The position numbers were made by a program, and so were the translations under genes. Shown here in pieces: positions 1 to 8,826 of a stretch of 64,000 bases of DNA. The DNA is taken from assembly GCF_014649815.1 (NCBI RefSeq), contig NZ_BMTT01000003.1, positions 62,001-126,000 on the forward strand, written 5' to 3'. The stretch comes from Streptomyces mutabilis (GTDB lineage Bacteria > Actinomycetota > Actinomycetes > Streptomycetales > Streptomycetaceae). Position 1 is the first letter of the stretch. Each line of letters opens with the position of its first letter. A model generated the notes under the pieces. It made no database searches. It was not told the DNA's origin and was given only the letters and a program-made list of their open reading frames with translations.

Positions 1-1
1 G

Positions 2-580
2 GCACTGCACCACGGGGACATCACCCGTCCCGAGACCCTGCGACACCTGGACGTCCACTCCTACGACAGCGTGATCGTACTGGGCCGCGACCCCGTTCCT
101 GGACAACCGCCGGACGATCCCGACAATCGCACGCTCGTCACCCTTCTGCTGCTGCGCCGACTGGAAGAAGCCACCGGGCGCGAACTGCCGCTCGTCACCG
201 AACTGATCGACGATCGAAACCGGGCGCTGGCCCCCATCAGCCCCGGGGCCGACGTGATCATCAGCGGCAAGCTCATCGGCCTGCTCATGTCCCAGATCTC
301 TCAGAACCGGCATCTGGCAGCGGTGTTCGAGGAACTGTTCTCCGCCGAAGGGACCGGGGTTCGCCTGCGGCCGGCGACTGATTACGTGCTGCCGGGGAGT
401 GAGACGTATTTCGCCACGGTCGTGGCCGCGGCACGCCGTCGCGGCGAATGCGCCATCGGTTACCGAAGCCACGATGACTCGTCGACGAGTCCCGGCTACG
501 GCGTGCGGATCAATCCGCCCAAACGCGAGCGGCGCCGGTGGACGGCCTTGGACGAGGTGGTCGTCATCGGCAAGGACTGA
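2..580 (+). CDS. CASTOR/POLLUX-type ion channel-like protein, C-terminal part (5' truncated by window)
   Basis: An open frame runs into the window from its left edge with no start codon that fits a full protein; a GTG at 71 is internal. The 192 visible residues resemble the C-terminal region of bacterial CASTOR/POLLUX (DMI1-like) proteins. These have a pore segment followed by a soluble Rossmann/RCK-like regulatory region. Supporting features are the stretch LGRDPVPGQPPDDPDNRT followed by a leucine-rich helix (TLLLLRRLEEATG), then the block GADVIISGKLIGLLMSQISQN and the terminal YGVRINPPK. No pore or transmembrane segment is visible because that half lies outside the window. The assignment rests on family resemblance only; a generic TrkA-N/RCK protein is the main alternative. 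Confidence 0.7.
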   Translation, partial: ALHHGDITRPETLRHLDVHSYDSVIVLGRDPVPGQPPDDPDNRTLVTLLLLRRLEEATGRELPLVTELIDDRNRALAPISPGADVIISGKLIGLLMSQISQNRHLAAVFEELFSAEGTGVRLRPATDYVLPGSETYFATVVAAARRRGECAIGYRSHDDSSTSPGYGVRINPPKRERRRWTALDEVVVIGKD

Positions 581-622
581 CGAAGGGCTCGAACGGGGGG
601 CTGCTCAGCACCGGTAGGTCGA

Positions 623-727
623 ATGCCTGCGCTCAGCCTCCGGCTGCCCGGCGCCGACGTGCGCCGCGACCGCGACCGACTGATCGAGGTGGCCGCACGG
701 GCTTCGGCCAAGGCGGGCGGGACGTGA
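623..727 (+). pseudogene. Possible 34-codon gene fragment, unassigned
   Basis: The gap between the channel-like gene and the convergent acetyltransferase holds a short ATG frame starting MPALSLRLPGADVRRDRD and ending ARASAKAGGT. Its composition looks coding, and the amphipathic end vaguely recalls the last helix of IclR-type regulators. There is no clear ribosome binding site. It may be the tail of a deleted gene or chance; I do not assign a function. Confidence 0.2.
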
Positions 728-766
728 CCCTCCTCGCGGTGCCGTACGGACCGCGGCCCCCGCGCC

Positions 767-1300
767 CTATTCCTGGTACTGCGTCAGGTCGATTCCGAAC
801 ATTTGCAGGTCGTAGCCGTGGACCGGGTGCCGTACGGCGCCTTCCGCCTGCATGCCAAGCTTGTCGACCACAGCCGCGGAGGCACTGTCACCCGGGCGCA
901 ATACGGCGATCACCCGCTCGAGACCGCGGTCCTGCAAGGCGAACTCCAAAGCGGCGTGCGCTGCTTCGGAGGCGTATCCCTGCCCCCAGAACACCCGTCC
1001 CAGCCGCCAGCTGATCGCAACCTGACCGGCTGCCTCGGCCGGCTCGGCGGCCACGGACAGCCCCACCGCACCCGCCAGTTCGCCGGACCCCAGGAACTCG
1101 ACCGCGAACACTCCGAATCCTTCGTCGTCCCACTCCTCCTCCCACGCCTCGATGTCCCCGGCGGTCTGCCCGGTCGAGCGCGGTCTGCCGTCACCGATGT
1201 TCCGCATCACCACCGGATCGGCATGGATCTCGGACAGTGGAGCAAGGTCGTCGTCCAACCAGCGGCGCAGAAGGAGACGAGGCGTGCGGATCTCGGTCAT
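767..1300 (-). CDS. GNAT family N-acetyltransferase (RimJ/RimL-like)
   Basis: A 177-residue protein beginning MTEIRTPRLLLRRWLDDDLAPL, the classic opening of the Acetyltransf_3 (RimJ/RimL/RimI-like) branch of GNAT enzymes. The acetyl-CoA loop region follows as ISWRLGRVFWGQGYASEAA, and the C-terminal part has the typical AVLRPGDSASAAVVDKLGM segment. The usual length for this branch is 170-190 residues, so the gene is complete. The frame stays open further upstream, but the ATG at 1300 begins the conserved domain and has AGGATGGGAG just before it. It is divergent from the next GNAT gene, with about 170 bp between them for both promoters. The substrate, a protein N-terminus or a small amine, cannot be told from sequence. 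Confidence 0.85.
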   Translation of the reverse strand: MTEIRTPRLLLRRWLDDDLAPLSEIHADPVVMRNIGDGRPRSTGQTAGDIEAWEEEWDDEGFGVFAVEFLGSGELAGAVGLSVAAEPAEAAGQVAISWRLGRVFWGQGYASEAAHAALEFALQDRGLERVIAVLRPGDSASAAVVDKLGMQAEGAVRHPVHGYDLQMFGIDLTQYQE

Positions 1301-1468
1301 GCTCCCATCCTGCCGATCCGGCGACCGGAACGCGAACCGCGGCATCGTACCCAGGTCACCGCAGCGATCGGGCCGGCTGGTGGCCCGGCCCCTCCTGGTG
1401 CACCGGGAGCCGCCTCCGGCGCGGAGCGCGGAGGTCCCGGCCCCTCCCGGACGCGTAGGATGCTCCAT

Positions 1469-1963
1469 GTGCAATCGAGTATCGCGTCCGTACGAGGCGG
1501 CACCTTCGTACGCCGGGCGGTCGCCCGGGACGCCAAGCGGCTCACGCGGCTCGTGCGCGGCTCGCGTGCCTACGAAGGCCAGTACGCGGCGATGGTCTCC
1601 GGCTACCGTGTCGGGCCCGACTACATCGAGAACCACCAGGTCTTCGTAGCCGTCGACGCCGATGATGTCTCGGGCCGGGTGCTCGGCTTCTATGCGCTGG
1701 TCCTCGTGCCGCCGGAGCTGGACCTGCTTTTCGTCCACGACGGTACGCAGGGCCGCGGCATCGGGCGGCTGCTTGTCGACCACATGAAGACCCAGGCCCG
1801 CGCGGCAGGGCTGGACCGTGTCCGGGTGGTGTCGCATCCTCCGGCCGAAGGTTTTTACCGCAGTGTGGGCGCCCTGCCCACCGGAACCGCCCCCGCAAAC
1901 CCGCCCGCGGTGGCGTGGGACCGGCCCGAGCTGGAGTTCCTGATCCCGCAACTGCCGACGTGA
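1469..1963 (+). CDS. GNAT family N-acetyltransferase
   Basis: A 164-residue GNAT-fold protein. The core shows FVRRAVARDAKRLTRL at the N-terminus, the central strand LDLLFVHDGTQGRGIGRLL with the Q-x-x-G-x-G acetyl-CoA pyrophosphate loop (QGRGIG), and the late strand RVRVVSHPPAEGFYRSVGA with the C-terminal Tyr seen in many GNATs. I chose GTG 1469 because AGGA lies 8 nt upstream; the ATG at 1460 would overlap that site and is the alternative start. Divergent from the RimJ-like gene. Substrate unknown; members of this class acetylate small amines, antibiotics or peptides. Confidence 0.85.
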   Translation: MQSSIASVRGGTFVRRAVARDAKRLTRLVRGSRAYEGQYAAMVSGYRVGPDYIENHQVFVAVDADDVSGRVLGFYALVLVPPELDLLFVHDGTQGRGIGRLLVDHMKTQARAAGLDRVRVVSHPPAEGFYRSVGALPTGTAPANPPAVAWDRPELEFLIPQLPT

Positions 1964-2161
1964 CCCCGTTGTCCTAGTCAACTAGCAGACGAAGCGGGGC
2001 GGCACAACCCGTCCGTGCGCACACCGTGACGGGCGGGTTGGTGGCGTCCGGTGCCATACCGTTGCGTGTTGAGCCACCCCTAAGGTGCCGGGCACCGGGC
2101 AGATCCGCCGTTCCACGCCGACGGAGCGCCCCGGTGTCCCCCGAACGCCGAAGGAGCCGCC

Positions 2162-3700
2162 GTGCGATTGCCGCCGCTGCGAGAAGCCGTCACCCCGCCG
2201 AACCATGTCTCTTCCGCGTTGCCCGCCGAGCCGTTGTCACGTCCGGCGAACCGCGTGCGGCGTGCAGTGCTGTCCCGTCTGGTGGCCGTCGTGGCCCTCG
2301 TGCTCACAGCGGTCCTGATCGGTCCGGCACCGGCCGCCCGAGCGGCGGCCGGTCTGACCAGGGTCACGGGCTTCGGTGACAATCCCGGCCAGCTGAGCAT
2401 GTACGTCTACCGGCCCACGTCCCTGCCCGCGAATCCGGCGGTGGTCTTCGCCCTCCACGGGTGCACGCAGAACGCCCAGGGCTACGCCGACCACTCGGGC
2501 CTGCCCGAGATCGCCGACCGGTACGGGTTCCTGGTGGTGTTCGCGGAGACCGCCTCCTCGAACAACCTCAACAAGTGCTTCAACTGGTTCCGGACCGGTG
2601 ACAACCGCAGGGGCCAGGGCGAGGCTGCCTCCATCCGCCAGATGGCCGCGCACGCCGTCTCCGCCTACGGCGCGGACGCGCGGCGCGTCTATGTCACCGG
2701 CCTGTCCGCCGGCGGCGCCATGACCACGGTGATGCTCGCGACCTACCCGGACGTCTTTCACGCCGGCGCCGTCGTCGCCGGCCTGCCCTACGGCTGTGCC
2801 GACGACGTCATCAGCGCCTACTCGTGCATGAGCCCCGGAACGGACCTCACCCCGGCCCAGTGGGCCGGGCGGGTCCGCGCCGCTCACCCTTCGTGGTCCG
2901 GTCCGTGGCCGCGCGTGGCCGTCTGGCACGGCGACCGCGACACCACCGTGGTACCCCGCAACGCCGACGAGCTGCGCGACCAGTGGACCGCGCTGCACGG
3001 CCTGTCCCAGACCCCTGGCCGCACCTCGGTCATCGGCCCGAACTCCACCCGGCACGAGGAGTACCTGACCGGCGACGGCTCGGTGGCCGTCGAGGTGAAC
3101 CGCGTCCCGAGCATCGGGCACGGCACCCCGGTCGACCCGGGCAACGGTCCCCAGCAGTGCGGCAGCACCGGGGCCTCCTACTTCCTGGATTCGATCTGCT
3201 CCAGCTACTGGATCGTGCGGTTCTTCGGCCTGGAGGACTCCGAGCCCCAGCCCGGCACGCTGCCCGCTCCGACCGGACTGGCCGCCACCGGCGCCACCGA
3301 CACCACTGTCAGCCTCGGTTGGAACCCGGTGGACGGCGCCACCGACTACGCCGTCTACCGCGACGGTACCCGGATCACCACGTCCGATGCGGTCTCCTAC
3401 ACCGACACCGGGCTCACCGCGGGCTCCACCCACACCTACACGGTGGCCGCCCGTGACGCCGACGGCAGGACCGGGCAACTCTCCGGCACGCTCACGGCCA
3501 GGACCACCGGCGCCGCGGCCACCTGCTGGACGGCCGACAACTACGCCCACGTGCAGGCGGGCCGCGCCACGACCAGGGGTGGCTACACCTACGCCGCGGG
3601 TTCCGGCCAGAACATGGGCCTGTACAACACGTTCGTCACTCACACCCTGAGGGAGTCGCCTGCCGGCTACTACACCGTCGTGGACGGGTCCTGCCCCTGA
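2162..3700 (+). CDS. Secreted PHB-depolymerase-family esterase with fibronectin type III domain
   Basis: A 512-residue exported alpha/beta hydrolase of the esterase_PHB family (polyhydroxybutyrate depolymerases, feruloyl and acetylxylan esterases). Residues 1-62 form a long signal region with arginines before a hydrophobic stretch ending PAPAARAAA. The catalytic domain (about 65-360) starts FALHGCTQNAQGYADHSG, the oxyanion loop; the nucleophile Ser is in GLSAGGAMT, the acid in WHGDRDTTV and the His in SIGHGTPV. Residues about 365-450 form an FN3 module (LPAPTGLAATGATDTTVSLGW is its start). The last 60 residues, with two Cys, match the C-terminal domain often seen in these enzymes. GTG start with AAGGAG 7 nt upstream. 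Predicted to act outside the cell on polymeric esters; the exact substrate is open. Confidence 0.88.
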   Translation: MRLPPLREAVTPPNHVSSALPAEPLSRPANRVRRAVLSRLVAVVALVLTAVLIGPAPAARAAAGLTRVTGFGDNPGQLSMYVYRPTSLPANPAVVFALHGCTQNAQGYADHSGLPEIADRYGFLVVFAETASSNNLNKCFNWFRTGDNRRGQGEAASIRQMAAHAVSAYGADARRVYVTGLSAGGAMTTVMLATYPDVFHAGAVVAGLPYGCADDVISAYSCMSPGTDLTPAQWAGRVRAAHPSWSGPWPRVAVWHGDRDTTVVPRNADELRDQWTALHGLSQTPGRTSVIGPNSTRHEEYLTGDGSVAVEVNRVPSIGHGTPVDPGNGPQQCGSTGASYFLDSICSSYWIVRFFGLEDSEPQPGTLPAPTGLAATGATDTTVSLGWNPVDGATDYAVYRDGTRITTSDAVSYTDTGLTAGSTHTYTVAARDADGRTGQLSGTLTARTTGAAATCWTADNYAHVQAGRATTRGGYTYAAGSGQNMGLYNTFVTHTLRESPAGYYTVVDGSCP

Positions 3701-3821
3701 CGCGGAACCAGTCGGGACCGCAGGCGCCGCCCGGCGTCCGCCGCTGCGCGGCCGTCATGGCGGGCTGGTCCGACGGGGAGGCGGAGAACGGCCCGCCACC
3801 CAGCAGGGCGGCCGTGCCGCG

Positions 3822-4745
3822 TTACGGACTCGTCGGTGGCGGGGTCATGGCCCAGCGGATGGCGCCTGTCAGGACACGGCCGACGGGGCGTAGGGCGAGG
3901 TCCTCGACGACCGGCATGCCTGGCAGTTTCAACGCCTCTCGGGCCCACGCCGGGAGGCAGGCCACGCCGTTCGCCGCGAGTCCGGCGTACAGCGGCCGTG
4001 CTACGAGGGGAATAGGTGGTTGCAGCAGGAGGAAGCGTGCGACGGCCCTGGCCTCAGGGGTGGCCCGCAGTTCCGGCCGGTAGGCGGAGAGGCGCTCGGA
4101 CAGGTCGTGCCGGTCGCGGGGAGGGTCGATCACTCCCAGTGCCTCAGCCACTCGGGCGGTGTCGGCGACGTAGGCGTCGTAGTCCGCGTCGTCGAGGGGG
4201 CGGGCCCCGTAGCGCTGATGGGCGCGGAGGAAGCTGTCGGTCTCGGCGGCGTGGACCCATCCGAGCAAGTGCGGGTCGGCGGCGTGATAGGTCAGACCCT
4301 CCGCGGTGCTGCCGCGGATGCGCTCGTGGATGCCGCGAACGTGGTCGACCGCTCGCTGGGCGTCGTCGGCGGTTCCGTACGTGGTGACCGCGAGGAACGT
4401 GCTGGTGCGTTGCAATCGGCCCCACGGGTCGCCCCGGAAGCCCGAGTGGGCGGCGACAGCCGCCATGGCGAGCGGGTGCAGTGATTGCAGCAGCAGGGCG
4501 CTGATCCCGCCGATGAACATCGAGGCATCGCCGTGGACAGCGCGTATGGGGCGGTCGGGAGCGAACCAGCGAGGACCCGCGGTGTCGTGGATACGCGCCC
4601 GTGTGGCCGGTCCGTCGGGGCCCGCCACCCGCTCGAACAGGAACTTGCCCACATGCTCGCGCAGCTCAGTCAGCATGGTCGCCTCCACCCTGCTTCCAGT
4701 ACCCAGGATGGCCTGGAACCCGACAGCTGTCGTGTTCTCTGTCAT
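3822..4745 (-). CDS. Oxygenase MpaB family protein (DUF2236)
   Basis: A 307-residue protein of the DUF2236/MpaB-rubber oxygenase fold. Diagnostic blocks are SMFIGGISALLLQSLHPLAM and FRGDPWGRLQRTSTFLAVTTYGTADDAQ, followed by VRGIHERIRG, HLLGWVHAAETDSFLRAHQRYG and a C-terminal FLLLQPPIPLVARPLY. Characterised relatives (latex clearing protein, MpaB) are b-type haem enzymes that cleave carbon chains; most actinobacterial members are uncharacterised. No signal peptide is visible. ATG start; transcribed toward the esterase gene on the opposite strand. The family is confident, the reaction is not. Confidence 0.88.
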   Translation of the reverse strand: MTENTTAVGFQAILGTGSRVEATMLTELREHVGKFLFERVAGPDGPATRARIHDTAGPRWFAPDRPIRAVHGDASMFIGGISALLLQSLHPLAMAAVAAHSGFRGDPWGRLQRTSTFLAVTTYGTADDAQRAVDHVRGIHERIRGSTAEGLTYHAADPHLLGWVHAAETDSFLRAHQRYGARPLDDADYDAYVADTARVAEALGVIDPPRDRHDLSERLSAYRPELRATPEARAVARFLLLQPPIPLVARPLYAGLAANGVACLPAWAREALKLPGMPVVEDLALRPVGRVLTGAIRWAMTPPPTSP

Positions 4746-4964
4746 GTCCGTGCCCGAAACTCCCGCGAGTGCGCCGGCGTCCGGCAGCCGACCATCGGGC
4801 GGGGCGAGACTCAGCTACTCCCCCAAGACGATCCTGATCGTCTCGGACGCCGTCAGATCGACGTACCGTCATCGACCGGTCAGCCCGTCGACGCGCACAG
4901 CCCCGTCCGCCGTGGACGGGCACGGAAGACGGGGCCGGCTACGGACGGAAGCGGTGCTGGTCTC

Positions 4965-6389
4965 TCAGGGGAGTTCGAGCGACTTCCGGAAGGATCCACC
5001 GCGCTTCAGTGCGCGTTCGATGCTTTCCAGGGACCGCCCCCTGGTCTCCGGCACCTTCGCCGCCACGAACACGATGCACGCGACGTTCATCAGTGCGTAG
5101 ACGAAGAACGTCCCGGAGCGGCCGATCGCCTCGATGGCCGTCAGGGCGGTCACCGCGATCAGCAGGTCGACCCCCCACAGGGTGACCGTGGCCAGGCTCG
5201 TCGCCGGACCGCGCACGCTCAACGGCAGGATCTCCGGGCCGATGAGCCAGACCACCGCCTGGATCCCGATGCCGTTGAACAGGATGTACGCGAAGAGCGC
5301 GGTGATCACTGTCCACCGCTGGGCCGCCGAGCCCTCCGGGCCGCCGAGGAAGGCCAACGCCATGACCGCCATGGCGAGGCCGGAGCCGGGGAGGAACCAC
5401 AGCATGACGCGCCGGCGACCCACTCGGTCCACGGCGATGGCGCCGACCACACCTGCGATCACCAGCATCACGCCGATACCGATACCGGTGAGCAGCGCGA
5501 CCGAGTCGCCGAACCCCGCGTCGACGAGGATTGTCGGTGCGTAGTAGACCACGGCGTTGATGCCGGTGAGCTGAGAGAAGGCCGCGATGCCGACGGCGAT
5601 CAGCAGCGCGGGGCGCAGCCAGCGCTGCCGCAGGTCGCGCCAGCCGCCGGCGGGCGTGGCCGCGGCCACCTCGGTGATCTCGTCGATCTCGCGGCCGACG
5701 TCCGTGCCGGGCGGCCGGAGCCGGGTGAGAACCGTCGCTCCCTCTTCACGCAGACCGCGCTCGACGAGCCAGCGGGGGCTCTCGGGCATGAACAGCATGC
5801 CGACGCCGAGGACCACGGCCGGCAGGACCGCCAGACCGAACATCAGTCGCCAGCCGCCGGTGTCCGACAGGGCCCAGCCGCAGACGTACGCGATGAGCTG
5901 GCCCCAGGCGACCATCAACTGGAACAGCACCATCAGCCGGCCGCGGATCCGGGCGGGCGCGACCTCCGCGATGTACACCGGCACCATGTTGGAGGCGCCG
6001 CCGACGGCCAGCCCCAGGACGAAGCGCGCGGCGATGAGGCTGCCCGTGCCGGGTGCAGCGGCGGCCGCGGCGGCACCCGCTGCGAAGACCACCGCGACAC
6101 CGATGACGACCTTGCGGCGGCCGTGGCGTACGGCCAGGCGGCCGGCGAGCAGCGCTCCGACCATGGCGCCGAGCAGGATGACACTGACGATGATCTCCTG
6201 CTGACGGAAGGTCAGGTCGAGGTCGTCGCGCAGGTGCAGCAGGGCACCGGAGATGATGCCGGTGTCGTAGCCGAAGAGCAGACCGCCCAGGGCCGATACG
6301 GCCGACACAGCGTAGACGGCGGCGGGCACCTCCCGCGAGTCGCCGGCGGCCTCCTCGGCGGGGCCGGGCGTCGTGGCGAGCTCAGGCAT
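4965..6389 (-). CDS. MFS transporter, sugar porter family
   Basis: A 474-residue, 12-helix major facilitator of the sugar porter (SP) family. Family signatures are visible: GGLLFGYDTGIISGALL in helix 1, RLAVRHGRRKVV in loop 2-3, PESPRWLVERG after helix 6, the helix-7 motif QLTGINAVVYYAPTI with the sugar-contacting Gln, and VDRVGRRRVM in loop 8-9. The C-terminal PETRGRSLESIE is also standard for the family. The start codon overlaps the 3' end of the upstream dioxygenase-like gene by 8 nt, so the two are translationally coupled. It probably imports the compound the neighbouring oxygenase modifies; proton symport is inferred from family. Substrate unknown (sugar, polyol or sugar acid). Confidence 0.92.
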   Translation of the reverse strand: MPELATTPGPAEEAAGDSREVPAAVYAVSAVSALGGLLFGYDTGIISGALLHLRDDLDLTFRQQEIIVSVILLGAMVGALLAGRLAVRHGRRKVVIGVAVVFAAGAAAAAAAPGTGSLIAARFVLGLAVGGASNMVPVYIAEVAPARIRGRLMVLFQLMVAWGQLIAYVCGWALSDTGGWRLMFGLAVLPAVVLGVGMLFMPESPRWLVERGLREEGATVLTRLRPPGTDVGREIDEITEVAAATPAGGWRDLRQRWLRPALLIAVGIAAFSQLTGINAVVYYAPTILVDAGFGDSVALLTGIGIGVMLVIAGVVGAIAVDRVGRRRVMLWFLPGSGLAMAVMALAFLGGPEGSAAQRWTVITALFAYILFNGIGIQAVVWLIGPEILPLSVRGPATSLATVTLWGVDLLIAVTALTAIEAIGRSGTFFVYALMNVACIVFVAAKVPETRGRSLESIERALKRGGSFRKSLELP

Positions 6390-7233
6390 CGCCCATGACC
6401 AGACCCTCGATGGTGTGCTTCTGCGTCACCGGTTCCAGCACGTCGACGACCGGGCAGTCGAGGTGGCGGCGGACCCGCTCGGGCAGGGTCTCCCAGTAGG
6501 CGCGGGTGACGGCCGTGTCGTGCCGGTCGCCGTTGTCGGCCTCGGGGCCGTCGACGCCGAGGACCAGCACGGGGCGGGACTTGGAGGAGTTGTTCCCGGT
6601 GCCGCGGTGGATGGTCAGCGCGGTGCGCGCCGAGATGTCGCCGCGCTGCGGGTACTTGCGCACCGCCAGCTCCTCGTAGCGCGGGTAGTGCGGCCGGGGC
6701 GGGAACATGCCGTGGCCGAAATCCGGGCTGTCGTCCCACTGCGTGCCCGGCGCGATTTCGAAGGGCCCCATGTCCTCCTCGGTGTCGACTGCCGTCACGT
6801 TGAAGGCCAGGGAGGTCAGTCGCCGCTCGGCGCGGGTCTCCTCCGGCATGGGGAAGTCGCGGTGCCAGGGCTGGTTGACGGCTCCCTCGAGCGGCACGTC
6901 GAAGCCGAGTTCGACGATGCGGTAGTCGGGGCCGAGCGTGGCGGTGCAGACGGAGCGCACCCAGGGGTGGTCCACGAGGTCGACGAAGCCGCGCAGCTGC
7001 TCGGGGTGGATCTCCACGTAGTAGCGGTGCGGTCCGCGTCCCACGGCGCCGCCGGGCCGGGTCAGGGCCTCCTGGAACGCCGCATCGATGTCTTCGCGGA
7101 GCTGATCGGCCCACTCGGGAGTGAAGGCGCCCTTGCGGGCCGTGATGCCGTCCGCGTACAGGGCCTCGACGTCGGCCGTCACGTCAACGTCGAGGTCGGC
7201 CGGGGCGATTCCGGGGTAGGCGTGCGGACTCAT
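6382..7233 (-). CDS. Phytanoyl-CoA dioxygenase family protein
   Basis: A 283-residue Fe(II)/2-oxoglutarate oxygenase of the PhyH family. The iron facial triad is visible as H-x-D in QPWHRDFPMP and a distal His in TIHRGTGNNSSKSRP, the latter followed by the Arg expected to bind 2-oxoglutarate. The N-terminal part ADVEALYADGITARKGAF is typical of the family. I start it at the ATG at 7233 because AAGGAGG sits 6 nt upstream; the frame stays open to 7275 without a ribosome site. First gene of a two-gene operon with the MFS transporter, divergent from a LacI regulator. The operon context suggests oxidation of an imported metabolite; the substrate is not deducible. Confidence 0.87.
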   Translation of the reverse strand: MSPHAYPGIAPADLDVDVTADVEALYADGITARKGAFTPEWADQLREDIDAAFQEALTRPGGAVGRGPHRYYVEIHPEQLRGFVDLVDHPWVRSVCTATLGPDYRIVELGFDVPLEGAVNQPWHRDFPMPEETRAERRLTSLAFNVTAVDTEEDMGPFEIAPGTQWDDSPDFGHGMFPPRPHYPRYEELAVRKYPQRGDISARTALTIHRGTGNNSSKSRPVLVLGVDGPEADNGDRHDTAVTRAYWETLPERVRRHLDCPVVDVLEPVTQKHTIEGLVMGDA

Positions 7234-7276
7234 GCGGTGCCTCCTTGCACGTGCAGTCGAACCTGACCCGCACATG

Positions 7277-7302
7277 TTGCATCGTTGAATTCAACGTGGC
7301 AA
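7277..7302. promoter_or_regulatory. LacI-type operator palindrome
   Basis: A 26-bp inverted repeat with half-site TTGCNNCGTTGAA meeting at the centre GAATTC; only two positions per arm fail to pair. The even, centre-symmetric form and the CG-flanked core suit a LacI/GalR dimer. It lies 44 bp upstream of the dioxygenase start and about 50 bp upstream of the LacI gene, so one bound dimer could control both directions. Confidence 0.8.
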
Positions 7303-7350
7303 TACCTCGCCTGAACCGATCTTGGCGCGCATGGCACGGCATGCCACGAT

Positions 7351-8382
7351 GTGCGGGTGAGCAGCAGCCTGAAAGACGTAGCCGCCCGCGCCGGAGTCTC
7401 GGCGCGCACCGTGTCCAACGTGGTGAACGGAACCGCCCGCGTCTCCGAGGAGACCCGTCGGCGGGTTCAGGAGGCGATCGACGAACTGGGCTACCGCCCC
7501 AATCTCGCCGCCCGCAGTCTGCGGGCCGGCCGCACCGGCATCATCGGTCTCGCCATCCCCGAGCTGCACTCCCCCTACTTCGGCGAGCTCGCCGGGCTCC
7601 TGGTGGACGAGGCGGGACGCCGGTCGTGGACCGTGATCATCGACCAGACACACGGGGACGCCGAGGCGGAACGGCGGCTGCTCAAGGGTGACGGAGGCCG
7701 GGTGATGGACGGCCTCATCATCAGCCCGTGGGCGCTCCAGGCCCGGGAAGTGGCCGAGATCGCCCGCCCGCTGCCCGTGGTGCTGCTCGGTGAGCGCAGC
7801 CCCCAGGGACGGGCGGACCGCGTGGCGGTGGACAACGTGGCCGCCGCCGACGAGGCGACCACCCACTTGCTGACGCTCGGACGCCGCCGCGTCGCCGCCA
7901 TCGGCCTGCAGCCGCACCTGCACAACGGCACGGCCGAACAGCGCGCCGAGGGCTACCGCAGGGCACTGCGCCGCGCGGGCGTCACGCCCGAGGTCCAGTG
8001 GGAGCGACCGGTGGGCGCACTGCACCGGGAGGACGGCGCGCGGGCCATGGCCGAACTGCTCGACGGGGACGCCGCCCCCGACGCGGTGTTCGCCTTCACC
8101 GACGAACTCGCCCTGGGCGTTCTGCACATGGCACACGCGCGAGGGGTGCGGGTGCCGGAGGAGCTGGCGGTCGTCGGGTTCGACGACATCGAGGACGGTC
8201 GCTACAGCCACCCCACGCTGACCACGGTCTCCCCCGACAAACGCCAGATCGCCCAGCGAGCCCTCCAGTGCCTCGCCGACCGCATCTACAGCCCGGACAA
8301 CGAGGTCCCCCCCTCGGACCTCACCATCCCGCACCGGCTTGTCGTACGGGGCAGCACCGCACCGGGGACGCGGGCGGCCTGA
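7351..8382 (+). CDS. LacI family transcriptional regulator
   Basis: A 343-residue LacI/GalR repressor. The N-terminal helix-turn-helix reads SLKDVAARAGVSARTVSNVV followed by the hinge region (YRPNLAARSLRAGRTGIIGL). The rest is a periplasmic-binding-protein-like effector domain with the usual LPVVLLGER, DAVFAFTDELALGVLHMAH and VVGFDDIEDGRYSHPTLTTV blocks. GTG at 7351 is used; GTG at 7357 is equally possible and would start right at the HTH. Divergent from the dioxygenase-transporter operon with a palindrome between. It most likely represses that operon until a sugar-like ligand binds, and probably itself. Confidence 0.92.
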   Translation: MRVSSSLKDVAARAGVSARTVSNVVNGTARVSEETRRRVQEAIDELGYRPNLAARSLRAGRTGIIGLAIPELHSPYFGELAGLLVDEAGRRSWTVIIDQTHGDAEAERRLLKGDGGRVMDGLIISPWALQAREVAEIARPLPVVLLGERSPQGRADRVAVDNVAAADEATTHLLTLGRRRVAAIGLQPHLHNGTAEQRAEGYRRALRRAGVTPEVQWERPVGALHREDGARAMAELLDGDAAPDAVFAFTDELALGVLHMAHARGVRVPEELAVVGFDDIEDGRYSHPTLTTVSPDKRQIAQRALQCLADRIYSPDNEVPPSDLTIPHRLVVRGSTAPGTRAA

Positions 8383-8469
8383 ACCACCTGCCGCCGCATC
8401 GACGGCCTCTCCTCTTGGGCCGAGGTCCCCGACGGAAGTTCCCGGGCTGGGTGGGCGCGCGTGAGCGGG

Positions 8470-8610
8470 GGCCGCGGAACATGCCCAGCGATCCCGCCAC
8501 GAACAGCCACAAGGCGACTCGTTCCAGGCTGGGGAAACAGGAAGAACACACCGCCGACCAGGAAGGCCGTGTTGCCGGAGCCACCGATGATCAAATGGAT
8601 GAGCGGGAAG
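8470..8610 (-). pseudogene. YrhK-like membrane protein remnant, frameshifted
   Basis: On the minus strand one frame gives LIIGGSGNTAFLVGGVFFLF, and the next frame continues directly with SLERVALWLFVAGSLGMF. Joined, they form the two hydrophobic hairpins typical of YrhK-domain proteins (PF14145), a small membrane domain of unknown role. A single-base shift near 8540 separates them and no intact frame covers both. The rest of the 8383-8826 gap shows no other coding signal. Likely a decayed gene at the edge of the accessory patch. Confidence 0.45.
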
Positions 8611-8826
8611 CCTGAAGCAGGTAGCGTTCGAGTCGGGGCAGCACGCCAACGTCCCTTCCAGTGCCGGATCGTCCAGTGACCACGCGGAGCTGTGGGGGTA
8701 CCGCCCGGAACAATGTGGGAAACATCGCCGGGTGGCGTTCCTCGGCGACCAGCTTGGTCAACTGCCGCGGTTTCAGCCCGGGAAAGGGGCTGTCCGGGCC
8801 GACGGGAGCTGCCCGCTACGGGCGCG

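Noticed and set aside
4485-6398. A 637-codon plus-strand frame opposite the MFS transporter
   Set aside because: Low-complexity Asp/Arg/Gly/His composition, no ribosome site, fully antisense to a well-conserved sugar porter.
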